This document shows, in pieces, positions 44,463 through 52,478 of a stretch of 64,000 bases of DNA. Positions within the stretch are counted from its first letter, which is position 1; each line of letters starts with the position of its first letter. The translations under genes were made by a program, and so were the position numbers. The notes beneath the pieces were generated by a model. The model was not told the origin of the DNA. It worked only from the letters and a program-made list of their open reading frames with translations, and did not search any database. The DNA is taken from contig JAFDDA010000021.1 of the NCBI GenBank assembly GCA_019311105.1, forward strand, positions 1-64,000, given 5' to 3'. The stretch comes from Deltaproteobacteria bacterium. Lineage in GTDB: Bacteria; Myxococcota_A; UBA9160; JAFDDA01.

Positions 44463-45743
44463 CTAGCGCCAGGAGACTTCGGTCACACGAGGTTCGATTC
44501 GGTCGGCTTCCACGCCTTGGCGGGTGCAACGGACCGTGCGCGTGCTGCGCGGCGCGATCAAAACCTCCGCGTGGCAGTCCTCGAGGTAGACGAGGGCGCC
44601 GCGGCTCCAATACCCGAGCGACATCGACAGCCCGTCGACCACGCGATCGGCGCCGTTCCAGACATCGAGAACCAGCCCGGGGCCTCCGTCGGGGCCCGAG
44701 CCGTCCCAGGTGCCGATGACGCGGACCTGAGCCTGGGCGCTGGCGGCAGCGCGTCGCGCGTCGCGGGAGCGCGAGGCGCGCTGATGGAGTCGGAAGCTGT
44801 CGATCATCGCCGTCGCCGCCCGCGCCACGCCGTCGCCCGGCCGGTAGGCCGCCTCCGGAGCGCGCGGGTAGAGGACGTTGTCGGCCAGGATCGCGCGGGC
44901 GTTTGGGTTGCGGCCGCGCTTGCGGTAGGGCGCGACCTTTCGGGCGGCCTCGCGCGTGATCCAGACGCGCTCGGCATTCACCGGGTGATCGTGGAGGTAG
45001 CCCGCCCGGCCGGGCGACTCCTCGAAACGTTCTGCCACCCGGCTCCAGAGGCGGGCTGCCGAGAGCGGGTCGATGCCCGCGAGCGCGAGGTAGAGGACGC
45101 TGAGGCGGTCGGCCTCGGCCTCCTGCTCCAGGGTGTAGGCCGCACGGTAGTAGGGATCCTTCGCCCCCGGAGACACGACACCGCCGACACCGAGCCACGT
45201 CACCCGGGTCGGCGGGTGGAGCAGGGCGACGTGCGCCACTTCATGGGCCAGCACGGCGGCCAGGCTCTCTGGGTCGTCGTCCTCGACCATGCCGGAGTCG
45301 AACAGGCCCGAGAGCACCACCACCAGCCCGCCGCCGGCCGTGAAGGCGTTGGGGGCAGCGTCCTCCACGAGGTGGGCCTCCCACGGAAGCTGCGGCCGGT
45401 GGGCAACGGCGGTGAGTTCCGTGAAGAGCGAGCGGATGCGTGAGAGGCGCGGGCCGCGCGGGTCGACGGCGGCGCCGCGTTCGCGGGCTTCCTTCTCGTA
45501 TTGAGCCCAGAAGTCGCGGGCGAGGCGGATCTCGAGGCCTTCGGGCACGACGTTGAAGACGGGGCGACCCGTCACGGGGTGTCGCGGTGCCACGGCGCCG
45601 CTCGCCTCGTAGAGGCCGCGGTCGAGGCTCTCCAGGTCGGGGGCTGTCGGGCCCGATGCAGAGGCCGGGAGGGAAGGCAGGCAGGCCAAGGGCGCGGCAA
45701 GGCTCAGGGCCGCGAGAGCGCTCCAGGCCATGCGTTGCAACAT
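44463..45743 (-). CDS. M48-family metallopeptidase, exported
   Basis: A 426-residue protein with a signal sequence (residues 1-30, ending PASASG). It has the zinc motif HEVAH in AVLAHEVAHVALLHPP and the third ligand region LEQEAEADRLSVLYLALAG, with a preceding PNAFTAGGGLVVVLSGL strand, all typical of M48/BepA-like proteases. The C-terminal 120 residues form an unassigned beta-rich domain. BepA-type enzymes act in outer-membrane quality control. It is downstream of the LolA-like gene on the same strand (36-base gap). Confidence 0.88.
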   Translation of the reverse strand: MLQRMAWSALAALSLAAPLACLPSLPASASGPTAPDLESLDRGLYEASGAVAPRHPVTGRPVFNVVPEGLEIRLARDFWAQYEKEARERGAAVDPRGPRLSRIRSLFTELTAVAHRPQLPWEAHLVEDAAPNAFTAGGGLVVVLSGLFDSGMVEDDDPESLAAVLAHEVAHVALLHPPTRVTWLGVGGVVSPGAKDPYYRAAYTLEQEAEADRLSVLYLALAGIDPLSAARLWSRVAERFEESPGRAGYLHDHPVNAERVWITREAARKVAPYRKRGRNPNARAILADNVLYPRAPEAAYRPGDGVARAATAMIDSFRLHQRASRSRDARRAAASAQAQVRVIGTWDGSGPDGGPGLVLDVWNGADRVVDGLSMSLGYWSRGALVYLEDCHAEVLIAPRSTRTVRCTRQGVEADRIEPRVTEVSWR

Positions 45744-45779
45744 CGTGCCCCCCCCGGTCTGGAGCGTGCCCTCGGCCGC

Positions 45780-46619
45780 TCAGTTCCCCTGGCCGAGGCT
45801 GCTCTGGGTGAACATCCTGCGATGGATCTTGGCATTCACCTGGATCGAGTCGACGTTGAACTCCGTCGACGAGCCCTTCAGCAGGTCCTTCATCACCATG
45901 CGATGCGGGATCCACTGCTTGCCGACCTGGCTGATGCCGGAGGGGTCGGATTCGAGCACCTTGCGCAGGCTGCGCCCGTTCTCGAAGAACTCGGTCTTCA
46001 GCGGCACGCAGCGCTTCTGATCGATGTAGCTCAACACGTAGTCGAACTCGGGGTCGTCCGCGGGCTCGTGGGCCAGGACGTAGACGGGCGTCCCGTCCAC
46101 CTCGGCGTCCGGCATTCGCGAGACGGAGACGTCCCGGGCGATGCCCTGGAGCCGTTCGAACTGCGAATAGGTGAAGTCCGAGCCGAACATCCCACCCGAC
46201 AGGCTCGGGCCGGTGACCCGGCGCGTGCGCTTCAGCTCCGGCAGATACATGAACATGTCGTTGCGCCCGGGCTTCTCGATCAGCAACAAGGCCGAGCCGC
46301 GCATGTCGAGGGGCTGCTCGAAGCGCAGCACCACCTTCGAGAGTTGGTCGTCCCCCATCTGCCAGTGGATCTTGAGCTTGGAGTCGCTGGTCATCCCGCC
46401 CTTGCCGATCACCCGGAAGCTGATCTCCTGGATGCTCGACTTCGACGGCAGGTTGGCCCGCACGCAGGCTTCGATCTCGTCGGCGCTCGGCCCGCTGGAG
46501 GGGAGGGCGTCTTCCTGGGCCCGGACCGGGGCGGCCGCAGCCAGGGCGACCGCCAGGGCCGTCAGCCAGAACGCTCGTGCCGTCGTCCGCTTCGTCGTCT
46601 GCTGCTGTCGCTGCTGCAA
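45780..46619 (-). CDS. LolA-like outer membrane lipoprotein-sorting protein
   Basis: A 279-residue exported protein. A Gln-rich, basic start precedes a signal helix (about 17-34, AAAAPVRAQ). The mature part is a beta-rich fold with LRFEQPLDMRGSALLLIEKP, MFMYLPELKRTRRVTGPSLS and GSDFTYSQFERLQGIARD, matching the LolA-like family labelled outer membrane lipoprotein-sorting protein, often coupled to RND-type exporters. No RND gene is nearby. A TTG start codon is inferred at 46619 with GGAGG nine bases upstream. The lipid or protein cargo is unknown. Confidence 0.8.
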   Translation of the reverse strand: MQQRQQQTTKRTTARAFWLTALAVALAAAAPVRAQEDALPSSGPSADEIEACVRANLPSKSSIQEISFRVIGKGGMTSDSKLKIHWQMGDDQLSKVVLRFEQPLDMRGSALLLIEKPGRNDMFMYLPELKRTRRVTGPSLSGGMFGSDFTYSQFERLQGIARDVSVSRMPDAEVDGTPVYVLAHEPADDPEFDYVLSYIDQKRCVPLKTEFFENGRSLRKVLESDPSGISQVGKQWIPHRMVMKDLLKGSSTEFNVDSIQVNAKIHRRMFTQSSLGQGN

Positions 46620-46711
46620 TGCCTCGGCCTCCTCTCGGGGTACCGAGGGAAGACGCTTCCCCAGGGCCCCGAATTCACAGGGAGAATGGCAGAGGCATCG
46701 ATGGGAGGAAA

Positions 46712-46744
46712 CCGGCGGGTGGGACTCCGGGTCCCACCCGCCGG
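46712..46744 (-). terminator. Perfect 14-bp hairpin, terminator-like
   Basis: CCGGCGGGTGGGAC at 46712-46725 is the exact reverse complement of 46731-46744, with a five-base loop. On the minus strand it is followed by a short TTT. It lies 107 bases downstream of the cupredoxin-like gene and upstream of the LolA-like gene, so it probably ends the former transcript. Confidence 0.6.
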
Positions 46745-46759
46745 GCTCGTCTGCGCCGG

Positions 46760-46815
46760 TCTCGCTAGGGCCATCTCGCTAGGGCCATCTCGCTAGGGCC
46801 ACCTCGCTGGGGCCA
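46760..46815. repeat. Four tandem 14-bp repeats
   Basis: TCTCGCTAGGGCCA occurs at 46760-46773, 46774-46787 and 46788-46801, with a fourth copy at 46802-46815 differing at two positions. The array lies between the LolA-like and cupredoxin-like genes, beside the hairpin. It is likely replication slippage; no binding-site role is evident. Confidence 0.85.
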
Positions 46816-46850
46816 GGCGGGCCGCGGGAGTGACGCGCGGCCTGGCGGGC

Positions 46851-47384
46851 CTAGCGCTGGGCCACGGCGGCGGCCGGGTTCCCGGCCGGCCCGGCTTCGA
46901 GCACCACGATCTCGCCCCGCAGGCGGGTCGAGAGCTGTCGCCCCCCGGCCGTCGGGTAGTGCTCGGGCCCCGTCCGCTCCACGCGGTAGCGGTAGGTCCC
47001 CGGCGACAGGCGGCAGAAGCTCGACGTGTCCCCCGTGTGGATCTCGGCCGAGCGCAGGGTGCCGCCGTCGAGTTCGAAGTTCACCAGCGAGTGGCAGACC
47101 ATCGAGCGGGCGACGTCGCGGTCGAAGACGATCTGCGAACCCTGGCGAGCCATGCTGCGCCAGCGGACGGTCTCGCCGGAGCGAACCACCACGCGGCGCG
47201 GGCTCAGGCGATCATCCGTGAGCAGCACCGGAACGGTCGCTTCCAGCTGCCAGTCCTTGCTCAGGAGCGGCACGTTGCCGGGCACTTCGTAACGGATGGC
47301 CTCGGTTCGCGGCTCTTCCGCGCGAGCTGGGCTCGTCATCACGAGCGGCAGGGCCACCAGAAGCGCGAGCATTCGAAGGAACAT
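46851..47384 (-). CDS. Exported cupredoxin-like beta protein
   Basis: A 177-residue protein with a signal peptide (MFLRMLALLVALPLVMTS to ARA). The mature part starts with an extended segment, then RRVVVRSGETVRWRS, SIVFDRD-like and TSSFCRLSPGTYRYRVER, the strand pattern of plastocyanin-like cupredoxin folds. Candidate metal ligands include Cys/His in SMVCHSLV and Cys in FCRL, but the canonical type I copper set is incomplete. GGGAGGTTTCC precedes the ATG and a strong sigma-54 promoter lies 51 bases upstream. It may be a structural rather than copper-binding member. Confidence 0.65.
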   Translation of the reverse strand: MFLRMLALLVALPLVMTSPARAEEPRTEAIRYEVPGNVPLLSKDWQLEATVPVLLTDDRLSPRRVVVRSGETVRWRSMARQGSQIVFDRDVARSMVCHSLVNFELDGGTLRSAEIHTGDTSSFCRLSPGTYRYRVERTGPEHYPTAGGRQLSTRLRGEIVVLEAGPAGNPAAAVAQR

Positions 47385-47434
47385 GGAAACCTCCCTGTTG
47401 TCGGGCGCATCAGGTCGAGGGGTGCCCTTGCTTT

Positions 47435-47452
47435 GTGCAAAGAGCGCGCCAA
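47435..47452 (-). promoter_or_regulatory. Sigma-54 promoter of the cupredoxin-like gene
   Basis: Read on the minus strand: TTGGCGCGCTCTTTGCAC. The -24 element TTGGCGCG differs at one base from TTGGCACG, the -12 element is TTTGCA, and GG and GC are exactly ten bases apart, the invariant sigma-54 spacing. The predicted start lies about 40 bases before the gene at 47384. rpoN is in the same window. Confidence 0.65.
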
Positions 47453-47666
47453 CACGGGATGGGCGGAGAGCGCTCAGGACGCTGCCCTGGCGCCGTTTCG
47501 CCAGTCCACCGCCAACGCGGGCTGCAGGTGCAGCGCGACGATGACGCCCGTTCACTGCATCCACGAGAAGCCGAGGCCACTCGCGAGCCCGCGGGCCGCC
47601 GCCCGGACGGGGTGGTATCGTCGGCGGGCGCAAGCGGTCAGCTTGCGCCGAGGGACTGAGGACTGG

Positions 47667-49100
47667 ATGCGTCAGCCGCGCGGAACCGTTGCCCCGCCCC
47701 CCTCCGCCGAAGACGAGCGGGCTCAGCCCTCCTGCGCGGTCATCCTCGCGGCCGGCGAGCGTGCCGCCGAAGACCGCTGGCTCTCGGCGGGCCAGGAGGG
47801 CCGGCCGTGGCCCCTGCATCGTGTCCTCGGCCTCTCCCTCGCCGAACGCACCGTGGCCACGGGGCAGACGGCCGGCATCGATCGCTTCGTCGTCGTGCTC
47901 GGGCCCGGGCCGGCTGAAGTCCGCGCCCTCTACGAGCGGATCGCGATCCGCCGAGGCTGCCGTATCGAGTTCGTCGAAGCCCCGGACTGGCGGCTCGGCA
48001 GCGGCGCCATGCTGGCGCGTGCGCGCACACGCGTCCCGGTGAGCCCTTTCCTGCTCCTGCGCGGCGACCACCTGATCACGCCGGGCTTGCTGGATCGATT
48101 GCTCGCCGACCCCCTGGGCCCCGGTGAGTTGCGGATGGCCGTCGATCGCGACCGGGCCGCGTTGCCCGACCCCGAGCGCGCTCGCCGCGTCGGCCTGGCC
48201 GGCGAAGAGGTGACGCGCGTGGGCCCCGAGCTGCGCTGGTGGACGGCGGCCGAGGCCGGCGCGTTGCTCTGCCCGCGGGATCTGTTCGACGCGGTCGATG
48301 CCGAAGCCCAGGGCGGGCGACACTCCCTGGTGGACGGGCTGCGCCGCCTGGTCGGACGCGGCCAGGTCCGAGCCGCTGCCGTCACGGGCGAACCCTGGGC
48401 CGACGTGGCGACGCCCGGGGGCCTGCGCCTCGCACGGCGGCGGTTGCTCGGCTCGTTGGCTCGCGGCCGGTCCGATGGCTTCGTGACGGCCCACGTCACG
48501 CGTCCGCTCTCGATCGGTCTGACCTCGCGGCTTGCCGACCGCGACGTGAGCCCGAGCCACGTCACGGTGGCAAGCTTCTTCGCCGCGCTCATCGGCGCCG
48601 GTTTCCTCGCGGCGGGGGAGTACGCCCTGAGCTTCATCGGTGCGATCTTGGTGTTGGCGGCGGCCGTGGCCGATGGCTGCGACCATGCCCTCGCGCGCCT
48701 CACCCATCAGGTGACGGCCCGCGGCGATTGGCTCGACACCGTGCTCGATCGCTACGCCGACATGGCGGTCGTGCTGGCGGTGACGGTGGCCGAGGCGTCG
48801 ATGTTCCCCGGCGCGGGCCTGCGGATCTGGCTCGGCGGCTCGCTCGCCATGACGGGCTTCCTGTTCGCCAGCTACGTGACCAAGGAGTACGCCCTCCGAC
48901 ACGGGCGCGAGTATCCCAACGATGTCCTCAACCGCCTGCGTCGCCGCGATCTCCGGCTGTTCGGGATCGGCTGCGGCGCGCTGTTGGGCGTGGCCTTCGA
49001 AGCGATGGTGCTGCTCGGTCTGCTGTCGCACCTGTGCGCGGCCGGGATGCTCGTGCGAGCCTGGCGCCGGCAAGGGCCCTTCGGTTACCGCGCCGTCTAG
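47667..49100 (+). CDS. NTP-transferase / CDP-alcohol phosphotransferase fusion
   Basis: A 477-residue two-domain protein like the bifunctional inositol-1-phosphate cytidylyltransferase/DIPP synthase. Residues about 20-250 form a nucleotidyltransferase fold (SCAVILAAGERAAED) but the usual P-K-P-L lysine segment reads RPWPLHRVLG. About 275-470 form a CDP-alcohol phosphotransferase with six helices; the motif reads D-G-C-D-H-x2-A-R-x8-G-x3-D-x3-D (DGCDHALARLTHQVTARGDW and onward), with His replacing the usual Gly of D-x2-D-G. In known cases the product is a phosphodiester such as di-myo-inositol phosphate or a phospholipid head group. The true substrate is unclear. Confidence 0.8.
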   Translation: MRQPRGTVAPPPSAEDERAQPSCAVILAAGERAAEDRWLSAGQEGRPWPLHRVLGLSLAERTVATGQTAGIDRFVVVLGPGPAEVRALYERIAIRRGCRIEFVEAPDWRLGSGAMLARARTRVPVSPFLLLRGDHLITPGLLDRLLADPLGPGELRMAVDRDRAALPDPERARRVGLAGEEVTRVGPELRWWTAAEAGALLCPRDLFDAVDAEAQGGRHSLVDGLRRLVGRGQVRAAAVTGEPWADVATPGGLRLARRRLLGSLARGRSDGFVTAHVTRPLSIGLTSRLADRDVSPSHVTVASFFAALIGAGFLAAGEYALSFIGAILVLAAAVADGCDHALARLTHQVTARGDWLDTVLDRYADMAVVLAVTVAEASMFPGAGLRIWLGGSLAMTGFLFASYVTKEYALRHGREYPNDVLNRLRRRDLRLFGIGCGALLGVAFEAMVLLGLLSHLCAAGMLVRAWRRQGPFGYRAV

Positions 49101-49238
49101 CGCTCATCCGCTGCGGCGCCGCCCGAGGCGGCTCGGGGTTTCCCCCGACGCTTCATTCCTGCGCAAGACCGACCGCCGAACGACCGATGAAAAGTTGGGC
49201 CGTTCCCTCCGGGGTTCGGCCGTCCGTTCGGAGGTCCA

Positions 49239-50366
49239 GTGATGAATGCCCCGGTCGAGGTGCTCCTGCTCCACGACGGTGAGCTGTCCGACGTGGCCGC
49301 CCTGTTGGGCGAGTTCGAAGTGGAGTGGCTCGAGGTGCTGGCGAGGGGCTCGCAGCCCGCCGCTGCGCCTCTTCTGATCGGAACGCCCGCGCGGCTGTTG
49401 CGCTTCGAACTTCCCGGCGGGCCGGACTCGGTGGCGCGGATCGCGATCTGCGACGGCGCCGGCGCCGGCAAGACCCTGCGTCGCAAGCTCGAAGCCCACG
49501 GCGTCGATTTCGTGCTGCGGCGCCCGGTGCATCCCGCGGCGCTTCGGCTCCTCGTGCTCCACATGATCTACCGCGGCCCCGAGCGCCGACGCCTGCGCCG
49601 GGTGAACGCGACGATTCCGGTCCGCTACCGCGTGGGCTGGAAGGCGCGCCAGGCACTCCTGCTCGAGTTCTCGGTGGGCGGTTGCAGCCTGCTGATGGAC
49701 CGCGTTCTCACGGGCGGGAAGCGGATCAAGGTCTTCCTACCCGAAGAACTCGGCCTCGGCCGGAAGCTCGGTCTGAAGGGCCACGTCGTGCGGAGCGAAG
49801 CGGCCGCGTCGGGCCAGCCCGGAGAGCAGGCCGTGGCCATCGACTTCGGGGAGCTCCCGCCCGATGCCCACCAACGGCTGGCGGCAGGTGTCGTCTCGCG
49901 CGCGCGCAAGACGGCAGCGCCCATCGACGTGCCGAAGCGGGGGGGGCCGGAGCCGATCGAGGCGCCCGATGAAGCCTCGGACGGCGGCGAGCGGCGCCGA
50001 CTGCCGCGGGGCATCTATACGAAGGCCGTCCACGGGCGCGTCGACGGCGCGCAGCTCGTCCTGATGGGCACGAACCTCTCGCCCAAGGGCATGCAGGTCG
50101 ACCCGGAGCCGCGCGTCGAACTCGGCGCGTCGTTGAAGCTCGACCTCTACGGCCACGGCGACATCCCGCCGCTGCGGCTCGAGGCGCGCGTCGCCCGGGA
50201 CGACGGCGAGCGCGGCCTCTATCTCGAGTTCGTCCGGCTCTGGCCGGGCGCACCGGCGGTGATCGAGCGGCTCATCAAGACGCTGCCCCTCGTCGCGCCC
50301 GGTGAGGGGCGGATGGTGATTTCCGAGGTGGTCGAGAGCGACCCGCTCGGACGTCCTCGGTCGTAG
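49239..50366 (+). CDS. Protein with two PilZ-like cyclic-di-GMP domains
   Basis: A 375-residue cytoplasmic protein. Residues 1-105 are a receiver-like fold without a clear phospho-site. The first PilZ domain (about 110-215) has GPERRRLRRVNATIPVRYRV (R-x3-R-type) and LEFSVGGCSLLM in place of D/N-x-S-x2-G. The second (about 245-355) has GGERRRLPRGIYTKAV and MGTNLSPKGMQV, a good N-x-S-x2-G match. The second domain is thus the better cyclic-di-GMP binder. It could respond to the HD-GYP regulator at 38523. GTG 49239 or the adjacent ATG 49242 starts it. Confidence 0.8.
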   Translation: MMNAPVEVLLLHDGELSDVAALLGEFEVEWLEVLARGSQPAAAPLLIGTPARLLRFELPGGPDSVARIAICDGAGAGKTLRRKLEAHGVDFVLRRPVHPAALRLLVLHMIYRGPERRRLRRVNATIPVRYRVGWKARQALLLEFSVGGCSLLMDRVLTGGKRIKVFLPEELGLGRKLGLKGHVVRSEAAASGQPGEQAVAIDFGELPPDAHQRLAAGVVSRARKTAAPIDVPKRGGPEPIEAPDEASDGGERRRLPRGIYTKAVHGRVDGAQLVLMGTNLSPKGMQVDPEPRVELGASLKLDLYGHGDIPPLRLEARVARDDGERGLYLEFVRLWPGAPAVIERLIKTLPLVAPGEGRMVISEVVESDPLGRPRS

Positions 50367-50389
50367 GCTCGCCCCCCCCCGAGGCGAGC
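50367..50389. terminator. Hairpin between convergent genes
   Basis: GCTCGCC at 50367-50373 pairs with GGCGAGC at 50383-50389 around a C-rich loop that includes a nine-base C run. No T-run follows. It separates the PilZ gene and the convergent membrane protein gene. Confidence 0.4.
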
Positions 50390-50393
50390 GGGC

Positions 50394-52385
50394 TCAGCGC
50401 TGGCGCCGGGCCCAGACCTCGAACCCGGGGGTCTGCTCCACGCGATCGAACGAGGCCTGCTCGAGGGCGACCCGGATGTCCCGTCCGTCTGCCGCCTGTT
50501 CGGTCAGGCACACCGCTTGAAGGTCGAAGCTCTGGATTCCCGCGAGCAGGGTCGAAGCGATCAGATCGCCTCGACCCGAGGCGAGGGCGGCCAGCTCGAG
50601 GCGCTGATGCAGCACGGCGTCGTCGACCGTGCCGCGGAGAAGCGCGAGGTAGCCGGGCCGAACTACGAGTGGAGCGGGGTGGCCGTGCAGCGTGGGGATC
50701 CACGGGCCGACCGTCAGCGGGGCCAGGACCGCACTGCCCGCGGGTGCGTGCGCGGCGAGGAGGCGCGCGGCCCGCATCTCGGCCTCCGGCACCTTCCAGC
50801 CGGGCAGGGCGACGCGGGCCCAGTTCTGCGCGGACCAGGTCGGGTGGGACGGCGCCCAGACGCCGACGCCGAGGAGGAGTGCAACGGTCACTGCGGACGC
50901 GGCGAGAGACGGCCGGATCGCTTCGAGCGGCCAGGTGAGGGTCGCCGCCATCAGCGCGGGGAGCGGGAGCAGCCAGAAGACCCGCCAGTACGTCGGGTAG
51001 CCGACGAGCTGGGCTGCCACGAACTCGGCCGTGAACGGGTTCCAGACGAGCAACAGGAAGCCCAACGTGTAGGGCGAGGTGAGCGCACGGTGTGAGGGCG
51101 ATCGCGCGACGGCCCAGCCGCCCACGAGGACGGCGAGCCAGAGCGGGGCGACCCACCCGGCCCCGAGCACGATCGAGAGCGCCAGGCCCGCGTCCGCGAG
51201 CTGCGTGGCCTCGTCGCCGAGGGATTCGATCCGCGCCTGGGTCGAGCTGCGGATGGCCAATGCGCACGCCACGACGTAGACGGAGCTCACGACGCCGAGC
51301 GCCACGGTGCGAAGGCCGCGGACGGTTGGGCGACTCGCGCTCGCAACCGCCAGTGCGACGGCAGCGGGGGCCAGCCAGAGCGCGGTCGAAGAGAGGCCCA
51401 TCGCAGCCGTCTGAGCACCGAATAGCCGTGCCCATCGTCGCCACGTCGGCCGAGCTGCGAACTCGAGACCGAACGCGACCAGCAGCGGGACCCACGCTGC
51501 CAGCAGGATGCCCTTTCCCTGATGGAGCCGGACGAACGAGAAGCTCCCATAACTCTGGTGCGTCTCGCCCAGAAAGAGCAGCAACACGATCACCGTCGCC
51601 GTCGCCTGCCACCAGCGGCCCGGTACGAGGAGTCGGAGCAACCGAGCGTGGGCCAGGACGACCAGCGCACCGCCGGCCGCGGGGAGCAGGACGTGGGCCA
51701 CGTCGAGTGCTCGCAAGGGAGAAAGCCGCGCGAAGGCCGCGACCAGGAGCTCGATCGAGTGGAGCTTGTAGAAGGAGGGTACGAACGGGGCGCCCGGGAT
51801 CCCGTGCAGCGGGTCCGATGCGAGCAGCGCTGCGCCCGGATGATCGGCGGCCGCGACGGCGACACCCAGGTAGAACGCATCGTCGAGGTCGGGGCGATGG
51901 AGAAAGAGAGGGATGGCTGCGCCCGCCACAGCCAGTGCCCAGAGGCGTGCCGAGTCACCCGCGCTCGCTGGGCTCGGGGCGCCCATCGGCGGCGTGCCCC
52001 CCTCGCGAGTCCACTGCCACACCGCGGTGGCGGCCACGGTGGCGACGGCGCCCAGCCAGATGGGTGGGAGGTCGCGCGTCACGGCGAACGCCGCCGCCAG
52101 ACCGCCCGCAGAGGCTGCGACGGCGAGTCGCAGCCAACGCGGTGCGTCGCTCTCCGCCGCGATGGCCGGCTCGGGGAATTCTGCGGTCGACGCCTCGCGG
52201 GAGCGTAGGTGGCGCGCGAACCCGATCCCCGCGATCAGCGCGATCGCGGCCATCGTCAGCAGCGCGTCGAGTGAGCCGCCGAAGAAGACCGTCCCGTTTG
52301 CGAGGAGCGTCCAGCCCGCGAGGCCGGCGACGACGGCGTGCAACAGCCGGTCGGACGGCATGTTGCCACGCGGTCGGGGAGCCAT
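50394..52385 (-). CDS. Large polytopic membrane protein, DUF6077-like
   Basis: A 663-residue protein with about 14 hydrophobic segments across residues 10-540 and a C-terminal soluble domain of about 120 residues. A conserved-looking acidic loop HRPDLDDAFYLGVAVAAA lies at about 160, the feature that suggests the DUF6077 family; the layout also recalls GT-C glycosyltransferases, where acidic residues in a first loop are catalytic. The C-terminal domain (VLAPLTVGPWIPTLHGHPAP, GIQSFDLQAVCLTEQAADG) lies outside the membrane. I would not name a substrate. ATG 52385 is chosen over earlier in-frame starts because it gives a short basic start before the first helix. Confidence 0.7.
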   Translation of the reverse strand: MAPRPRGNMPSDRLLHAVVAGLAGWTLLANGTVFFGGSLDALLTMAAIALIAGIGFARHLRSREASTAEFPEPAIAAESDAPRWLRLAVAASAGGLAAAFAVTRDLPPIWLGAVATVAATAVWQWTREGGTPPMGAPSPASAGDSARLWALAVAGAAIPLFLHRPDLDDAFYLGVAVAAADHPGAALLASDPLHGIPGAPFVPSFYKLHSIELLVAAFARLSPLRALDVAHVLLPAAGGALVVLAHARLLRLLVPGRWWQATATVIVLLLFLGETHQSYGSFSFVRLHQGKGILLAAWVPLLVAFGLEFAARPTWRRWARLFGAQTAAMGLSSTALWLAPAAVALAVASASRPTVRGLRTVALGVVSSVYVVACALAIRSSTQARIESLGDEATQLADAGLALSIVLGAGWVAPLWLAVLVGGWAVARSPSHRALTSPYTLGFLLLVWNPFTAEFVAAQLVGYPTYWRVFWLLPLPALMAATLTWPLEAIRPSLAASAVTVALLLGVGVWAPSHPTWSAQNWARVALPGWKVPEAEMRAARLLAAHAPAGSAVLAPLTVGPWIPTLHGHPAPLVVRPGYLALLRGTVDDAVLHQRLELAALASGRGDLIASTLLAGIQSFDLQAVCLTEQAADGRDIRVALEQASFDRVEQTPGFEVWARRQR

Positions 52386-52478
52386 CGGTCGAGGGTACCG
52401 GCCAGCTCCGATCCGTGCGAGGAGCGTGCGGCGTTCGTTGCGTGGGTGAACCTTCTCTGGCACGGTCCTCGTACGCCC

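Noticed and set aside
52457-52478. A sigma-54 promoter ahead of the Tat sulfatase (TCTGGCACGG)
   Set aside because: The -24 element is excellent, but at the fixed spacing the -12 element reads GT rather than GC and the downstream start codon would be too close.
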